A stretch of 64,000 nucleotides of DNA from assembly GCA_017502845.1 (NCBI GenBank), contig JAFVUE010000009.1, positions 1 through 64,000 of the forward strand. The letters are read 5' to 3'. Positions 43,424 through 51,510 of the stretch are shown in pieces. Positions within the stretch are counted from its first letter, which is position 1. Every line of letters starts with the position of its first letter. The position numbers were made by a program, and so were the translations under genes. This DNA is from Clostridia bacterium (GTDB taxonomy: Bacteria; Bacillota; Clostridia; UMGS1810). A model generated the notes under the pieces. The model was not told the origin of the DNA and ran no database searches. It saw only the letters and a list, made by a program, of their open reading frames with translations.

Positions 43424-45784
43424 ATGTTTTTATCATTAAACTGGATTTCAGACTTCGTTGATTTAACAGGTCTGGATAAAATGGAACTTATCAATAAATT
43501 TTCACTCTCCACAGCAGAGGTTGAAAATGAAATTTTCTTCAAGGGCAGCGATATCGATGGTATCGTTGTTGCAGAGATCAAGAGCGTAGAGGATCATCCC
43601 GAATCAAAGAAACTCCACCTTCTTAAAGTGGATATCGGCGAGGCAGAACTTGTTGATGTTGTCTGCGGTGCACCTAACGTTAAAGTTGGTCTTAAAACTG
43701 CATTTGCAAAACTTGGTGCACGTATCGGTGATATTACAATCACACCCCGTAAACTTGCAGGGTATACCTCCAATGGTATGTGCTGTTCCGAGAAAGAAAT
43801 CGGTATCAGCGACAACGGCGACGGTATTATGGAGATTACAGATGATGTGGCTCTCGGTACAGACCTTAAGGACATCTATGCCATTGAGGATATTATCTTC
43901 GAGGTTGATAATAAATCCCTCACAAACCGCCCCGACCTTTGGGGACATTACGGTATCGCAAGAGAATTTGCGGCAATTGCCGGCAGAGAACTCAAACCTC
44001 TCGATGTGGCAGATCTTTCTGCTTATGATAAACTGAAAAAAGTCGATCTTAAGATAGAAGACCCCCTTTGCCAGAGATATTCCTGCCTTGAGTTCGGTAA
44101 TATCGGCGTTCATACAAGCCCTGTCAATATGCGAATCCGCCTTTACTACTGCGGTATGAGAGGAATCAACTTCCTTGCCGACCTTACCAACTACTTAATG
44201 CTCGAAATGGGTCAGCCGATGCACGCATTTGACTCACGTAAGGTAGAAAAGATAAGAATCAAACGTTTCGATAAACCTTTCAAATTCCAGACACTTGACG
44301 GAGTAGAACGTGATATTGATGAAAATACACTTATGATCTGCAACGATAATACTCCCGTTGCAATCGCAGGTATTATGGGCGGTCTTGATTCGGAGATCGT
44401 GGAAGATACATCTTCACTTACTCTCGAATCTGCAACATTCGACGCCACATCAATCCGTAAATCCACAGTTCGTCTTGCTCACAGAACAGATGCATCTGTC
44501 CGCTATGAGAAGTGCCTCGATCCGGAAATGACAGTAACCGCAATTGCGAGATTTGTAAAACTTTTAACAGATATCGACAGCGGTGCCGTTGTAACATCAG
44601 CACTTACTGATGAGTACGCTTTCAAGTACGATGATATTTCTCTCACATTTGATAAGCCATTTGTCAATAAGTACACAGGTATCGAAATCGGCAACGATAC
44701 AATTGTGAAAACTCTTGAATCCCTCGGTTTCGGTGTAACTCTTTCAGGGGACGAATTCACAGTAACCGTTCCCAGTTGGAGAGCAACAAAGGACGTTACA
44801 CTCAAAGCCGATATTATTGAGGAAATCACACGTATCTACGGTTATGATAACTTTGATGTTCACACCCTTGCACTTCCTCTGTATCCTATCAGAACTGCAC
44901 AGGAAAAGGATGATGAAGAGAGAATTAAGGATATCCTCGTTAAGCGCTATTCAATGCACGAACTCCATTCATATGTTTGGGCGTACCACGATGAATATAA
45001 GGCACTCGGTATTGAGATAGAGGATAATATTGAGCTTGTCAATGCAACAAACCCCAATATCCAGACAATCCGTAAATCAATCATCCCCACACAGCTTTGT
45101 CAGGTTAAGTATAATACAACATACGCAGCAGACTTCGGTGTGTTTGAAATCGGCAGAGTAGTAGATGGTCTTAAAGATGACGGTATGTGCAATGAGCAGA
45201 AGAAACTTGCCATAACTCTGTTCAGTAAAACAACCGATATGGAAAAACTCTACTATAAACTCCGTGATGTTCTTGCAGTTATTGCAGATGAACTGAAGCA
45301 TAAGCCGCTCACATTTGAAAAGGCGGAGGCAACACATTCATATGAGCATCCCAAGAATCTTAATAAGATTTATTGCGACGGCATTCTCCTTGGCGAAATC
45401 GGTATCGTGAATTCCGTAGTAGGCAAGAAGATTGATAAGAAAGCCAATATTGTATTTGCAGAGATTGATGTTAAGGAGTTTGCAAAGATTGCAAACGCTT
45501 CCATCTCTTACGAAGAACCCTCAAAGTTCCCCGAGATCGAGATTGACTTATCGTTTGTGTCCGACAAATTTTCTCCAATAGCAAAAGCAATAGAGGATGC
45601 GGCTTGTCCTATGATTAAGGATGTAAGCGTTACAGATATCTACACAGACGAAAGCGGCAAATCAATCACAACAAAGATTCGCTTTGCGGATAATGAGCGT
45701 ACATTAACTCGTGAAGAAGTTATGAAAGTTGTTGACGGTATTATAGAATCTCTTGCTGCTGAAGGTATTAACTTAAAGAACTGA
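43424..45784 (+). CDS. pheT: Phenylalanyl-tRNA synthetase beta subunit
   Basis: 786 residues, ATG at 43424 after AAAGGAGGG, 19 bp behind pheS. Domains in order: N-terminal and EMAP/OB-type tRNA-binding domain (~40-150; VVAEIKSVEDHPESKKLHL, VCGAPNV, GICCSEKE-like GMCCSEKEIG), B3/B4 editing domain (~210-380; GMRGINFLADLTNYLMLEMGQPMHAFD), B5 domain (~400-475), a catalytic-like core (~480-670; IRKSIIPTQL) and the C-terminal FDX-ACB anticodon-binding domain (~690-786). Length is typical. Confidence 0.96.
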   Translation: MFLSLNWISDFVDLTGLDKMELINKFSLSTAEVENEIFFKGSDIDGIVVAEIKSVEDHPESKKLHLLKVDIGEAELVDVVCGAPNVKVGLKTAFAKLGARIGDITITPRKLAGYTSNGMCCSEKEIGISDNGDGIMEITDDVALGTDLKDIYAIEDIIFEVDNKSLTNRPDLWGHYGIAREFAAIAGRELKPLDVADLSAYDKLKKVDLKIEDPLCQRYSCLEFGNIGVHTSPVNMRIRLYYCGMRGINFLADLTNYLMLEMGQPMHAFDSRKVEKIRIKRFDKPFKFQTLDGVERDIDENTLMICNDNTPVAIAGIMGGLDSEIVEDTSSLTLESATFDATSIRKSTVRLAHRTDASVRYEKCLDPEMTVTAIARFVKLLTDIDSGAVVTSALTDEYAFKYDDISLTFDKPFVNKYTGIEIGNDTIVKTLESLGFGVTLSGDEFTVTVPSWRATKDVTLKADIIEEITRIYGYDNFDVHTLALPLYPIRTAQEKDDEERIKDILVKRYSMHELHSYVWAYHDEYKALGIEIEDNIELVNATNPNIQTIRKSIIPTQLCQVKYNTTYAADFGVFEIGRVVDGLKDDGMCNEQKKLAITLFSKTTDMEKLYYKLRDVLAVIADELKHKPLTFEKAEATHSYEHPKNLNKIYCDGILLGEIGIVNSVVGKKIDKKANIVFAEIDVKEFAKIANASISYEEPSKFPEIEIDLSFVSDKFSPIAKAIEDAACPMIKDVSVTDIYTDESGKSITTKIRFADNERTLTREEVMKVVDGIIESLAAEGINLKN

Positions 45785-45802
45785 AATTAAATATCTTTTT
45801 GT

Positions 45803-45831
45803 AAAATCCCCGTATTTTATACGGGGATTTT
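45803..45831 (+). terminator. Intrinsic terminator of pheST
   Basis: AAAATCCCCGTAT (45803-45815) pairs with ATACGGGGATTTT (45819-45831): a 13-bp stem, 3-nt loop, 19 nt after the pheT stop. The 130 bases that follow show no gene; a TATAAT at 45928-45933 lacks a good -35 box. Confidence 0.9.
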
Positions 45832-45963
45832 GCGTATACTCAAATGTACATTTACTATACTTCGCAACCTGCGGTTGCAGGAAAAATCAAGGTAAAGTTG
45901 GTATATATCTCTGATCGGATATGGTAATATAATCATGAAAAAACAAGAAAAGGTGAATTAACT

Positions 45964-47574
45964 ATGATGACTATAGGTGAAAAGATATTAAACTTAAGAA
46001 CTGCTATGCAGATGTCGCAGGAACAACTTGCAGAAAAGGTTTCTGTATCAAGACAGTCAGTTTCAAAATGGGAGATGGATCAGGCACTGCCTCAGATAGA
46101 TAAAGTATTGCAACTTTGTGAACTGTTTGGTGTTTCTGCTGATGAACTTCTCAATGAAAAAGAGATTCCGAAAAAAGACAGAGGACACAATAAATATTTC
46201 GGCACAGACGGTTTCCGCGGCGAAGCCAATGTGAACCTCACATCATTACAGGCGTATAAAGTAGGAAGATTTCTGGGTTGGTACTATACAGTACATTCCA
46301 ATAAAAGACCGAATGCATCTGAACGTCCTCGAATAGTTATAGGCAAAGACACACGTCGTTCAAGTTATATGCTGGAATATTCTATTGCGGCAGGTATTAC
46401 CGCTTCGGGAGCAGATGCTTATATGCTCCATGTTACGACTACACCAAGTGTGTCCTATGTAACCCGTCAGGATGAGTTTGACTGCGGAATAATGATTACT
46501 GCATCTCATAATCCTTTTTATGATAACGGCATCAAGATAATAAACAGATACGGAGAGAAATCGGACGACGCTTTAACAGATCTTATAGAATCTTATATAG
46601 ACGGAGATATGTCCTTTCTCGGAACAGACGGAGAGGATTTGCCTCTTGCCCGTGGAGAACGGCTTGGCTGTATAGTTGATTTTGTGTCGGGCAGAAATAG
46701 ATATGTGGGTTATCTCATATCACTTGCATCCCATTCATACAAAAATTTAAGAATAGGTCTTGACTGTGCAAATGGTGCTTCCTGGATGATTGCCGACTCT
46801 GTTTTCAGTGCGTTGGGAGCGCAGACAGAGGTTATCGGTGCAGAACCCGACGGACTTAATGTTAATATGGATTGCGGTTCTACCCATATAGAGAAACTCT
46901 GTCAGCTTGTAAGGGAAAAGCACCTTGATATTGGATTTGCTTTTGATGGAGATGCTGACCGTTGTATTGCTGTAGATGAAAACGGCAATATTGTAGACGG
47001 AGATGCTATGCTCTATATCCTGGGCAAAAGGTTAAAGTCCAGGGGTATGCTCAATGATGATACTGTTGTGGCAACTGTTATGTCAAACAGCGGACTTATA
47101 AATTCCCTTGAAGAGTCAGGCATCAGATGTGTGCAGACTACAGTAGGCGACAGATTCGTGTATGAGTGTATGCAGAAAAATGATTACAGTATAGGCGGAG
47201 AACAGTCGGGACATATTATACTTAAAAAGTACGCTACCACAGGAGACGGATTGCTTACGGCTATAATGATTGCGGAGGAAATCTGTGATAGCAAGATGCC
47301 CCTTTCTGCCCTTACGAGGGGATTGAAACTTTATCCCCAACATACCGTTAATATCCCTGTTCGTGATAAGAAAGGGGTTATGGAGGATGAAGCGGTGCTT
47401 GAAGAAATGAAAGCGGTGGAGATTTTAATAGGTGGTAAGGGAAGAGTTTTGCTTCGCCCAAGCGGAACAGAACCGGTTATCCGTGTGATGGTAGAGTGTG
47501 AAAGTGAAGAGAATTGCCGCTTGTATGCCGACAGGGTAGGCGGTATGATAATATCAAGGGGGTACGGTTTGTGA
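45964..47574 (+). CDS. Fusion of an XRE HTH domain with a phosphoglucosamine mutase-like enzyme
   Basis: 536 residues, ATG at 45964 after AAAGGTG. Residues ~5-65 form a Cro/C1 HTH (ILNLRTAMQMSQEQLAEKV, VSRQSVSKWEMDQALPQID, then GVSADELLNE). Residues ~75-536 are an alpha-D-phosphohexomutase of GlmM type: YFGTDGFRG at 78-86, active-site loop TASHNP with phosphoserine S181, metal loop DGDADR at 328-333, sugar loop GGEQSGH at 411-417 and phosphate loop RPSGTEP near 500. All catalytic elements are present, so the enzyme should interconvert glucosamine 6- and 1-phosphate (or another hexose phosphate). A DNA-binding domain on this enzyme is unusual and suggests a moonlighting regulator of its own or cell-wall genes. 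Followed by a GTGA-overlapping acetyltransferase. Confidence 0.9.
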   Translation: MMTIGEKILNLRTAMQMSQEQLAEKVSVSRQSVSKWEMDQALPQIDKVLQLCELFGVSADELLNEKEIPKKDRGHNKYFGTDGFRGEANVNLTSLQAYKVGRFLGWYYTVHSNKRPNASERPRIVIGKDTRRSSYMLEYSIAAGITASGADAYMLHVTTTPSVSYVTRQDEFDCGIMITASHNPFYDNGIKIINRYGEKSDDALTDLIESYIDGDMSFLGTDGEDLPLARGERLGCIVDFVSGRNRYVGYLISLASHSYKNLRIGLDCANGASWMIADSVFSALGAQTEVIGAEPDGLNVNMDCGSTHIEKLCQLVREKHLDIGFAFDGDADRCIAVDENGNIVDGDAMLYILGKRLKSRGMLNDDTVVATVMSNSGLINSLEESGIRCVQTTVGDRFVYECMQKNDYSIGGEQSGHIILKKYATTGDGLLTAIMIAEEICDSKMPLSALTRGLKLYPQHTVNIPVRDKKGVMEDEAVLEEMKAVEILIGGKGRVLLRPSGTEPVIRVMVECESEENCRLYADRVGGMIISRGYGL

Positions 47575-48233
47575 TAAGGAAAGTACACACAAAAGATCTG
47601 TATGAGTGTAATGTCCCGTATCTTAATGAGTTGTTTGAAAATTCTGTTTATCCCTGGGATATGCTTCCACGCATAAAGGAATTTGCATTAAAACAGATTG
47701 CTCTTGGGTTAGACGGTTTCCGATGTGTGAGTGAGGGAGTACTTGTGGGTGAAGACGTGAAGATTCACCCATCGGCAGTTATCGAGGGCCCTGCAATTAT
47801 CGGACCGGGAACGGAAATTCGCCCCGGCGCATATATCCGTGGCTCTGTTATAACAGGAAAAAACTGTGTTATCGGCAACTCCACAGAACTTAAGAACTGT
47901 ATACTTTTAGATAATGTTCAGGTACCTCATTATAATTATGTGGGAGACTCTGTCCTCGGAAACAAAGCCCATATGGGCGCAGGTTCCATCTGTTCAAATC
48001 TCAAATCCGGCGGTGGTAATGTGGTAATACACGGCGATGAGGAATACCCTACAGGGCTTCGCAAAGTGGGGGCTTTTCTGGGAGATGGAGCCGATGTGGG
48101 TTGCGGCTGTGTCTTAAATCCCGGAACTGTGGTGGGAAAGGGAACATCTGTTTATCCCCTTACATCGCTTCGAGGAGTATACCCTCCCGAGTGCATTGTG
48201 AAAACTTGTGCTGAATATGTAAAACGAAGATAA
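47571..48233 (+). CDS. Left-handed beta-helix acetyltransferase (GlmU C-terminal-like)
   Basis: 220 residues from the GTG at 47571, which overlaps the preceding stop as GTGA and has AAGGGGG eight bases upstream. Hexapeptide repeats are seen from ~65: VKIHPSAVIEGPAIIGPGTEIRPGAYIRG split over several turns, then VIGNSTELKNCILLDNVQVPHYNYVGDSVLG, GAGSICSNLKSGG, and VGCGCVLNPGTVVGKGTSVYP. These match the GlmU acetyltransferase half and related sugar-nucleotide acyltransferases, including the HYNYVGDS region. The pyrophosphorylase half is absent. The tight link to the GlmM-like gene suggests both work on amino-sugar phosphates for cell-wall precursor synthesis. Confidence 0.87.
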   Translation: MIRKVHTKDLYECNVPYLNELFENSVYPWDMLPRIKEFALKQIALGLDGFRCVSEGVLVGEDVKIHPSAVIEGPAIIGPGTEIRPGAYIRGSVITGKNCVIGNSTELKNCILLDNVQVPHYNYVGDSVLGNKAHMGAGSICSNLKSGGGNVVIHGDEEYPTGLRKVGAFLGDGADVGCGCVLNPGTVVGKGTSVYPLTSLRGVYPPECIVKTCAEYVKRR

Positions 48234-48239
48234 AATTCA

Positions 48240-48268
48240 TTGCAATAATCAAAAGGATGCTGTATAAT
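48240..48268 (+). promoter_or_regulatory. Promoter of the sugar kinase gene
   Basis: TTGCAA at 48240-48245, 17 nt, TATAAT at 48263-48268. The -10 box lies within an inverted repeat that may also act as the terminator of the gene before it. Confidence 0.7.
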
Positions 48269-48292
48269 TAAGTTATACAGCATTTTGTTTTT
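48257..48292 (+). terminator. Inverted repeat: terminator and/or operator
   Basis: ATGCTGTATAA (48257-48267) pairs with TTATACAGCAT (48273-48283), then TTTGTTTTTT. It has the form of an intrinsic terminator for the acetyltransferase gene, yet it also covers the -10 box of the kinase promoter, where a regulator could bind. Confidence 0.65.
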
Positions 48293-48307
48293 TGAGGAGG
48301 AACTCAT

Positions 48308-49336
48308 ATGGATTTTATCAAAAAGAGTGCAGAATTTGATCTTATCAGTTTTGGCGAGGTAATGCTTCGTCTTTCTCCGCCTGATAAAGATAAGATTTCC
48401 CAGAGTGAGATTTTTGAGAAGAACTGCGGCGGCTCGGAGTTCAACGTAGCTTCCGGTGCGGCAAATCTTGGAATCCGTTCTGCTATGATAACAAAACTCC
48501 CCAAGAACAAACTTGGCCATTTTATTGCAAGACGTATCCGCTACGGAAATGTTTCGGATGATTATGTTATCTGGGACGACAGCGACAGTAAACGATTGGG
48601 TATATATTTCTACGAAAGCGGTGTGTATCCGAGAAAGTCTGCCGTTGTTTATGACAGGGCGAATGCGTCTGTATGTTCGCTGAAACTTTCTGAACTTCCC
48701 GATGAGATTTATGATAGGACAAGGATGTTTCATATAAGTTCAATATCACTTGCGCTTGGAACACAACTGCGTGAAACAGCACTTGCGGTTATTAAACAGA
48801 TGAAGAAAAGCGGTGTTGCCATAAGTTTTGATGTGAACTACCGTGCGGCACTCTGGAGCGAAGATGAAGCGAGGAAAACCATTGAGAAGATTCTTCCTTT
48901 GGTTGATGTACTTTTCGTTTCGGAAGAAACCTCAAGGCGTATGCTTCAGCGCACAGGTACACTTGATGAAATCATGAAAGGTTACGCCGATACATATGGT
49001 TGTAAGGTGGTTGCAACAACACGCCGTGATGTGGTAAGCCCTACAAAGCACAATTTCGGCTCACGTATCTACTGCGACGGTAAATTCTATGAAGAACCCC
49101 ATTATATGAATATAGAGGTTATAGACCGTGTGGGTAGTGGTGATGCATATGTGGCAGGTGTACTCTATGGCATCCTTTCAGGTAAAGATATTGAGGAAGC
49201 GATGCGCTACGGAAACGCTTTGAGCGCTATTAAAAACACCGTTTCCGGCGATATGTCCGTAAGTTCCATTGACGAGGTTGAATCCGTAATGAAATCACAC
49301 CGTGCTGAAGGCCCACAGGACGAAATGGTAAGATGA
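48308..49336 (+). CDS. PfkB-family sugar kinase, probably 2-keto-3-deoxygluconate kinase
   Basis: 342 residues, ATG at 48308 with GAGGAGG upstream. Ribokinase-fold signatures: an N-terminal GEVMLRLSPPDKDKI, NCGGSEFNVASGAANLG sugar/phosphate site near residues 42-58, KDG-kinase-like RLGIYFYESGVYPRKSAVVYDRA, and the C-terminal DRVGSGDAYVAGVLYG with the catalytic Asp. The sugar-binding wording matches KDG kinases better than fructokinases. KDG arises from unsaturated uronates made by polysaccharide lyases, so this cytosolic step could finish the path begun by the heparinase-like enzymes. The link is inferred. Confidence 0.85.
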   Translation: MDFIKKSAEFDLISFGEVMLRLSPPDKDKISQSEIFEKNCGGSEFNVASGAANLGIRSAMITKLPKNKLGHFIARRIRYGNVSDDYVIWDDSDSKRLGIYFYESGVYPRKSAVVYDRANASVCSLKLSELPDEIYDRTRMFHISSISLALGTQLRETALAVIKQMKKSGVAISFDVNYRAALWSEDEARKTIEKILPLVDVLFVSEETSRRMLQRTGTLDEIMKGYADTYGCKVVATTRRDVVSPTKHNFGSRIYCDGKFYEEPHYMNIEVIDRVGSGDAYVAGVLYGILSGKDIEEAMRYGNALSAIKNTVSGDMSVSSIDEVESVMKSHRAEGPQDEMVR

Positions 49337-49348
49337 TAAATGATATTG

Positions 49349-49378
49349 AAAACGGTTCATCAGAGCCGTTTTTGTTTT
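49349..49378 (+). terminator. Intrinsic terminator after the sugar kinase
   Basis: AAAACGGTTC pairs (one G-T wobble) with GAGCCGTTTT over 49349-49372, followed by TTGTTTTT; 13 nt after the stop. Confidence 0.8.
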
Positions 49379-49424
49379 TGATGCTTCCGTGATTTTATGA
49401 AATGTTTCATTTATGTAAAAAGTA

Positions 49425-49453
49425 TTGAATTTTGTCAAAATATGATATATAAT
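49425..49453 (+). promoter_or_regulatory. Promoter of the zinc-ribbon gene
   Basis: TTGAAT at 49425-49430, 17 nt, TATAAT at 49448-49453. Confidence 0.8.
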
Positions 49454-49499
49454 GCATATATCAGAAGTTTAATTTCTTGAAACCAAGGAGGAAACAAAT

Positions 49500-50351
49500 A
49501 TGTTTTGTGGAAATTGTGGTCAGGCAAATCCTGACGAAGCATTATTCTGTGAGAATTGTGGCGAAAGACTTCATCCGTTAGCACCGGAAGGCGCTGTTTA
49601 TGATGCTCCTGAAGCACCTGTTGCTCCTGAAGCACCTGTTGCTCCCGAAATACCTGTAGAGAATTTTGAATATGCCGCTCCCGTGGCACCCATTCCCCCG
49701 TTGCCCCCGAAATCTGGCGGATTTACTGCTTTTATCGGTGCTGTTTGGGAATTCATTAAGAAATACCTGCTCTGGTTCATTATTGCCGGTGCAACATTAA
49801 CTCTTATTGTTTTACTTGCTGTTTTCGGCGTGTTCAAGTCCGGTTCTGATAAGGCAATAGAGAAATACATATCTGCTGATTTCAAGGGCAATGGTAAGGT
49901 CGAGTTTGAGTTGACGTATGACCCCGAAAAACTTGATATTGCAATTTTGGACGGCGAATTCATGGATAGAGAAGATGCTATTGATGTATATAAGTATATC
50001 GGAGAAGAAGAAAAGGAAGAGAATGAATATAGATTCGGCAAGGGCTTGAGAATCACAAGATTCAAAATCGAACCTATCAACAGGTATAATAAAGGCAGTG
50101 AACCTGTTATAGCCGTCAACAGATACCTTTATGAAGTGCATGGCTACCCGGAGAATTACGTAAGTGCTCTCCATGTTATGAGAGTTGGTTATACAAAGAA
50201 GGGCAGATATGGTTCTGAGCGTGTTTCGGGCAGAGAAATTGTTGCTGCAAAGATTAAGGGTAAATGGTATGTAAACTCCCTTCCCGGCTATTATGGGGAC
50301 GATGCAATCGACACCTGGAATGAAGTAAGAGAAATCACGAAGAATTACTGA
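49500..50351 (+). CDS. Zinc-ribbon single-TM protein
   Basis: 283 residues, ATG at 49500 after AAGGAGG. Zinc ribbon FCGNCGQANPDEALFCENCG at residues 2-21, an Ala/Pro/Val/Glu linker with short repeats (APVAPE) at ~34-66, one TM helix at ~92-112 and a ~170-residue extracytoplasmic domain (FELTYDPEKLDIAILDGEFMD; TKKGRYGSERVSGREIVAAKIKGKWYV) resembling DUF4878-like or NTF2-like lipoprotein domains. It has the same layout as the product of 37959-38564 but stands alone with its own promoter and terminator. Function unknown. Confidence 0.85.
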   Translation: MFCGNCGQANPDEALFCENCGERLHPLAPEGAVYDAPEAPVAPEAPVAPEIPVENFEYAAPVAPIPPLPPKSGGFTAFIGAVWEFIKKYLLWFIIAGATLTLIVLLAVFGVFKSGSDKAIEKYISADFKGNGKVEFELTYDPEKLDIAILDGEFMDREDAIDVYKYIGEEEKEENEYRFGKGLRITRFKIEPINRYNKGSEPVIAVNRYLYEVHGYPENYVSALHVMRVGYTKKGRYGSERVSGREIVAAKIKGKWYVNSLPGYYGDDAIDTWNEVREITKNY

Positions 50352-50367
50352 TATCATTCAAATTCTG

Positions 50368-50399
50368 AAAACGGTTCCGTTTGGAACCGTTTTTCTTTT
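50368..50399 (+). terminator. Intrinsic terminator after the zinc-ribbon gene
   Basis: AAAACGGTTCC (50368-50378) pairs with GGAACCGTTTT (50383-50393), followed by TCTTTT. Confidence 0.88.
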
Positions 50400-50408
50400 C
50401 TGCAAATA

Positions 50409-50437
50409 TTTACTTTTCATCCGATTTATGGTATGAT
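50409..50437 (+). promoter_or_regulatory. Promoter of the radical SAM gene
   Basis: TTTACT at 50409-50414, 17 nt, TATGAT at 50432-50437; the start codon is 29 nt further. Confidence 0.65.
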
Positions 50438-50466
50438 ATAACATATATTTCGAGAGAGGTTTTGCT

Positions 50467-51447
50467 ATGGAAAAACGGCATTATAATATACCTGTTTTTG
50501 TGCCTCATGTGGGGTGTCCTCATGATTGCGTTTTCTGTAATCAGAAGCATATCACAGGCGCAGACAGTAATATCACGGCAGACAATGTTTCGCACATTAT
50601 TGAGGAACATCTGCAATATATAGATAAAAGTAATTCTACTGTAGAAGTAGCGTTTTTCGGCGGTAGTTTCACAGGGATTGATGTTAAACTGCAGACGGAA
50701 CTGATGAGCGCGGCTTATGAATATATCAGATCGGGTAAGGTTGACAGTTTAAGGTGTTCAACCCGCCCCGACTGTATAAACCGTGATATACTTGAAAATT
50801 GCAGGAAATATAGCATGAAAACCATTGAACTCGGTGTTCAGTCATTGGATAGTGAGGTGCTCATAAAATCGGGCAGGGGTCATGGCAGGGATATAGTTTT
50901 TGAAAGTTCGGCACTTATTAAGGAATATGGGTTTTCGTTAGGATTGCAGATGATGCTGGGCCTACCCGGAGATACTTACGAAAAGAGTATCGCAACAGGA
51001 AGAGATATCATTTCCATAAAACCCGATTTTGTGAGAATTTACCCTACATTGGTTGTAGAGGATACTGCACTTTGCCGCATGTATAATTCCGGAGAATACA
51101 CGCCCCTGACAGTTGACGAAGCGGTAAAACTCGGTGCAGAACTTACGGAGATGTTTGAAGAAAATGGGATAGAGGTTATCCGAATCGGTCTGCAGACGAC
51201 GGATAATATCAACGAATCAACTGTTAAAGGTCCGTATCACAGCGCGATGGGAGAACTTGTGCGGAGTGAAGTTTACAGACGTAAGATTGAGAGGAATATT
51301 CATCTTGCAGAAAACGGTGTTCTCACATATCCTGTTCCAAAAGGAGAAGTATCAAAAGCAATTGGACATCACAGGTCTAATGCAGAGTATTTTAAGACAC
51401 GCTATGGCATCCAATTAAAAATAATAGAAATGCAAGATGAGTGTTGA
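50467..51447 (+). CDS. ELP3-like radical SAM protein
   Basis: 326 residues, ATG at 50467 with GAGAGG upstream. The [4Fe-4S] motif CPHDCVFC (Cys-x3-Cys-x2-Cys) is at ~17-24, preceded by VFVPHVG. EVAFFGGSFTGID at ~61-73 is the SAM-contacting GGS region, and LGLQMMLGLPGDT follows at ~158-170. The C-terminal part has the ERNIHL and HHRSN wording of the short ELP3-related bacterial family. No acetyltransferase domain is present. Members are regularly found just upstream of smc in Firmicutes, as here. Proposed tRNA or other RNA modification is not proven for this family. Confidence 0.88.
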   Translation: MEKRHYNIPVFVPHVGCPHDCVFCNQKHITGADSNITADNVSHIIEEHLQYIDKSNSTVEVAFFGGSFTGIDVKLQTELMSAAYEYIRSGKVDSLRCSTRPDCINRDILENCRKYSMKTIELGVQSLDSEVLIKSGRGHGRDIVFESSALIKEYGFSLGLQMMLGLPGDTYEKSIATGRDIISIKPDFVRIYPTLVVEDTALCRMYNSGEYTPLTVDEAVKLGAELTEMFEENGIEVIRIGLQTTDNINESTVKGPYHSAMGELVRSEVYRRKIERNIHLAENGVLTYPVPKGEVSKAIGHHRSNAEYFKTRYGIQLKIIEMQDEC

Positions 51448-51472
51448 AAAAATATATAAAATATGTTATACT
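51444..51472 (+). promoter_or_regulatory. Promoter of smc-ftsY
   Basis: TTGAAA at 51444-51449 overlaps the stop of the radical SAM gene; 17 nt later TATACT at 51467-51472. Confidence 0.75.
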
Positions 51473-51510
51473 GAAATGTGGTAATTATTATATTTTTAAG
51501 GAGTATGTAA

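Noticed and set aside
49620-49720. Short tandem repeats (GCTCCTGAAGCACCTGTT type)
   Set aside because: Low-complexity Ala-Pro-Glu-Val linker of the zinc-ribbon protein, not a separate element.
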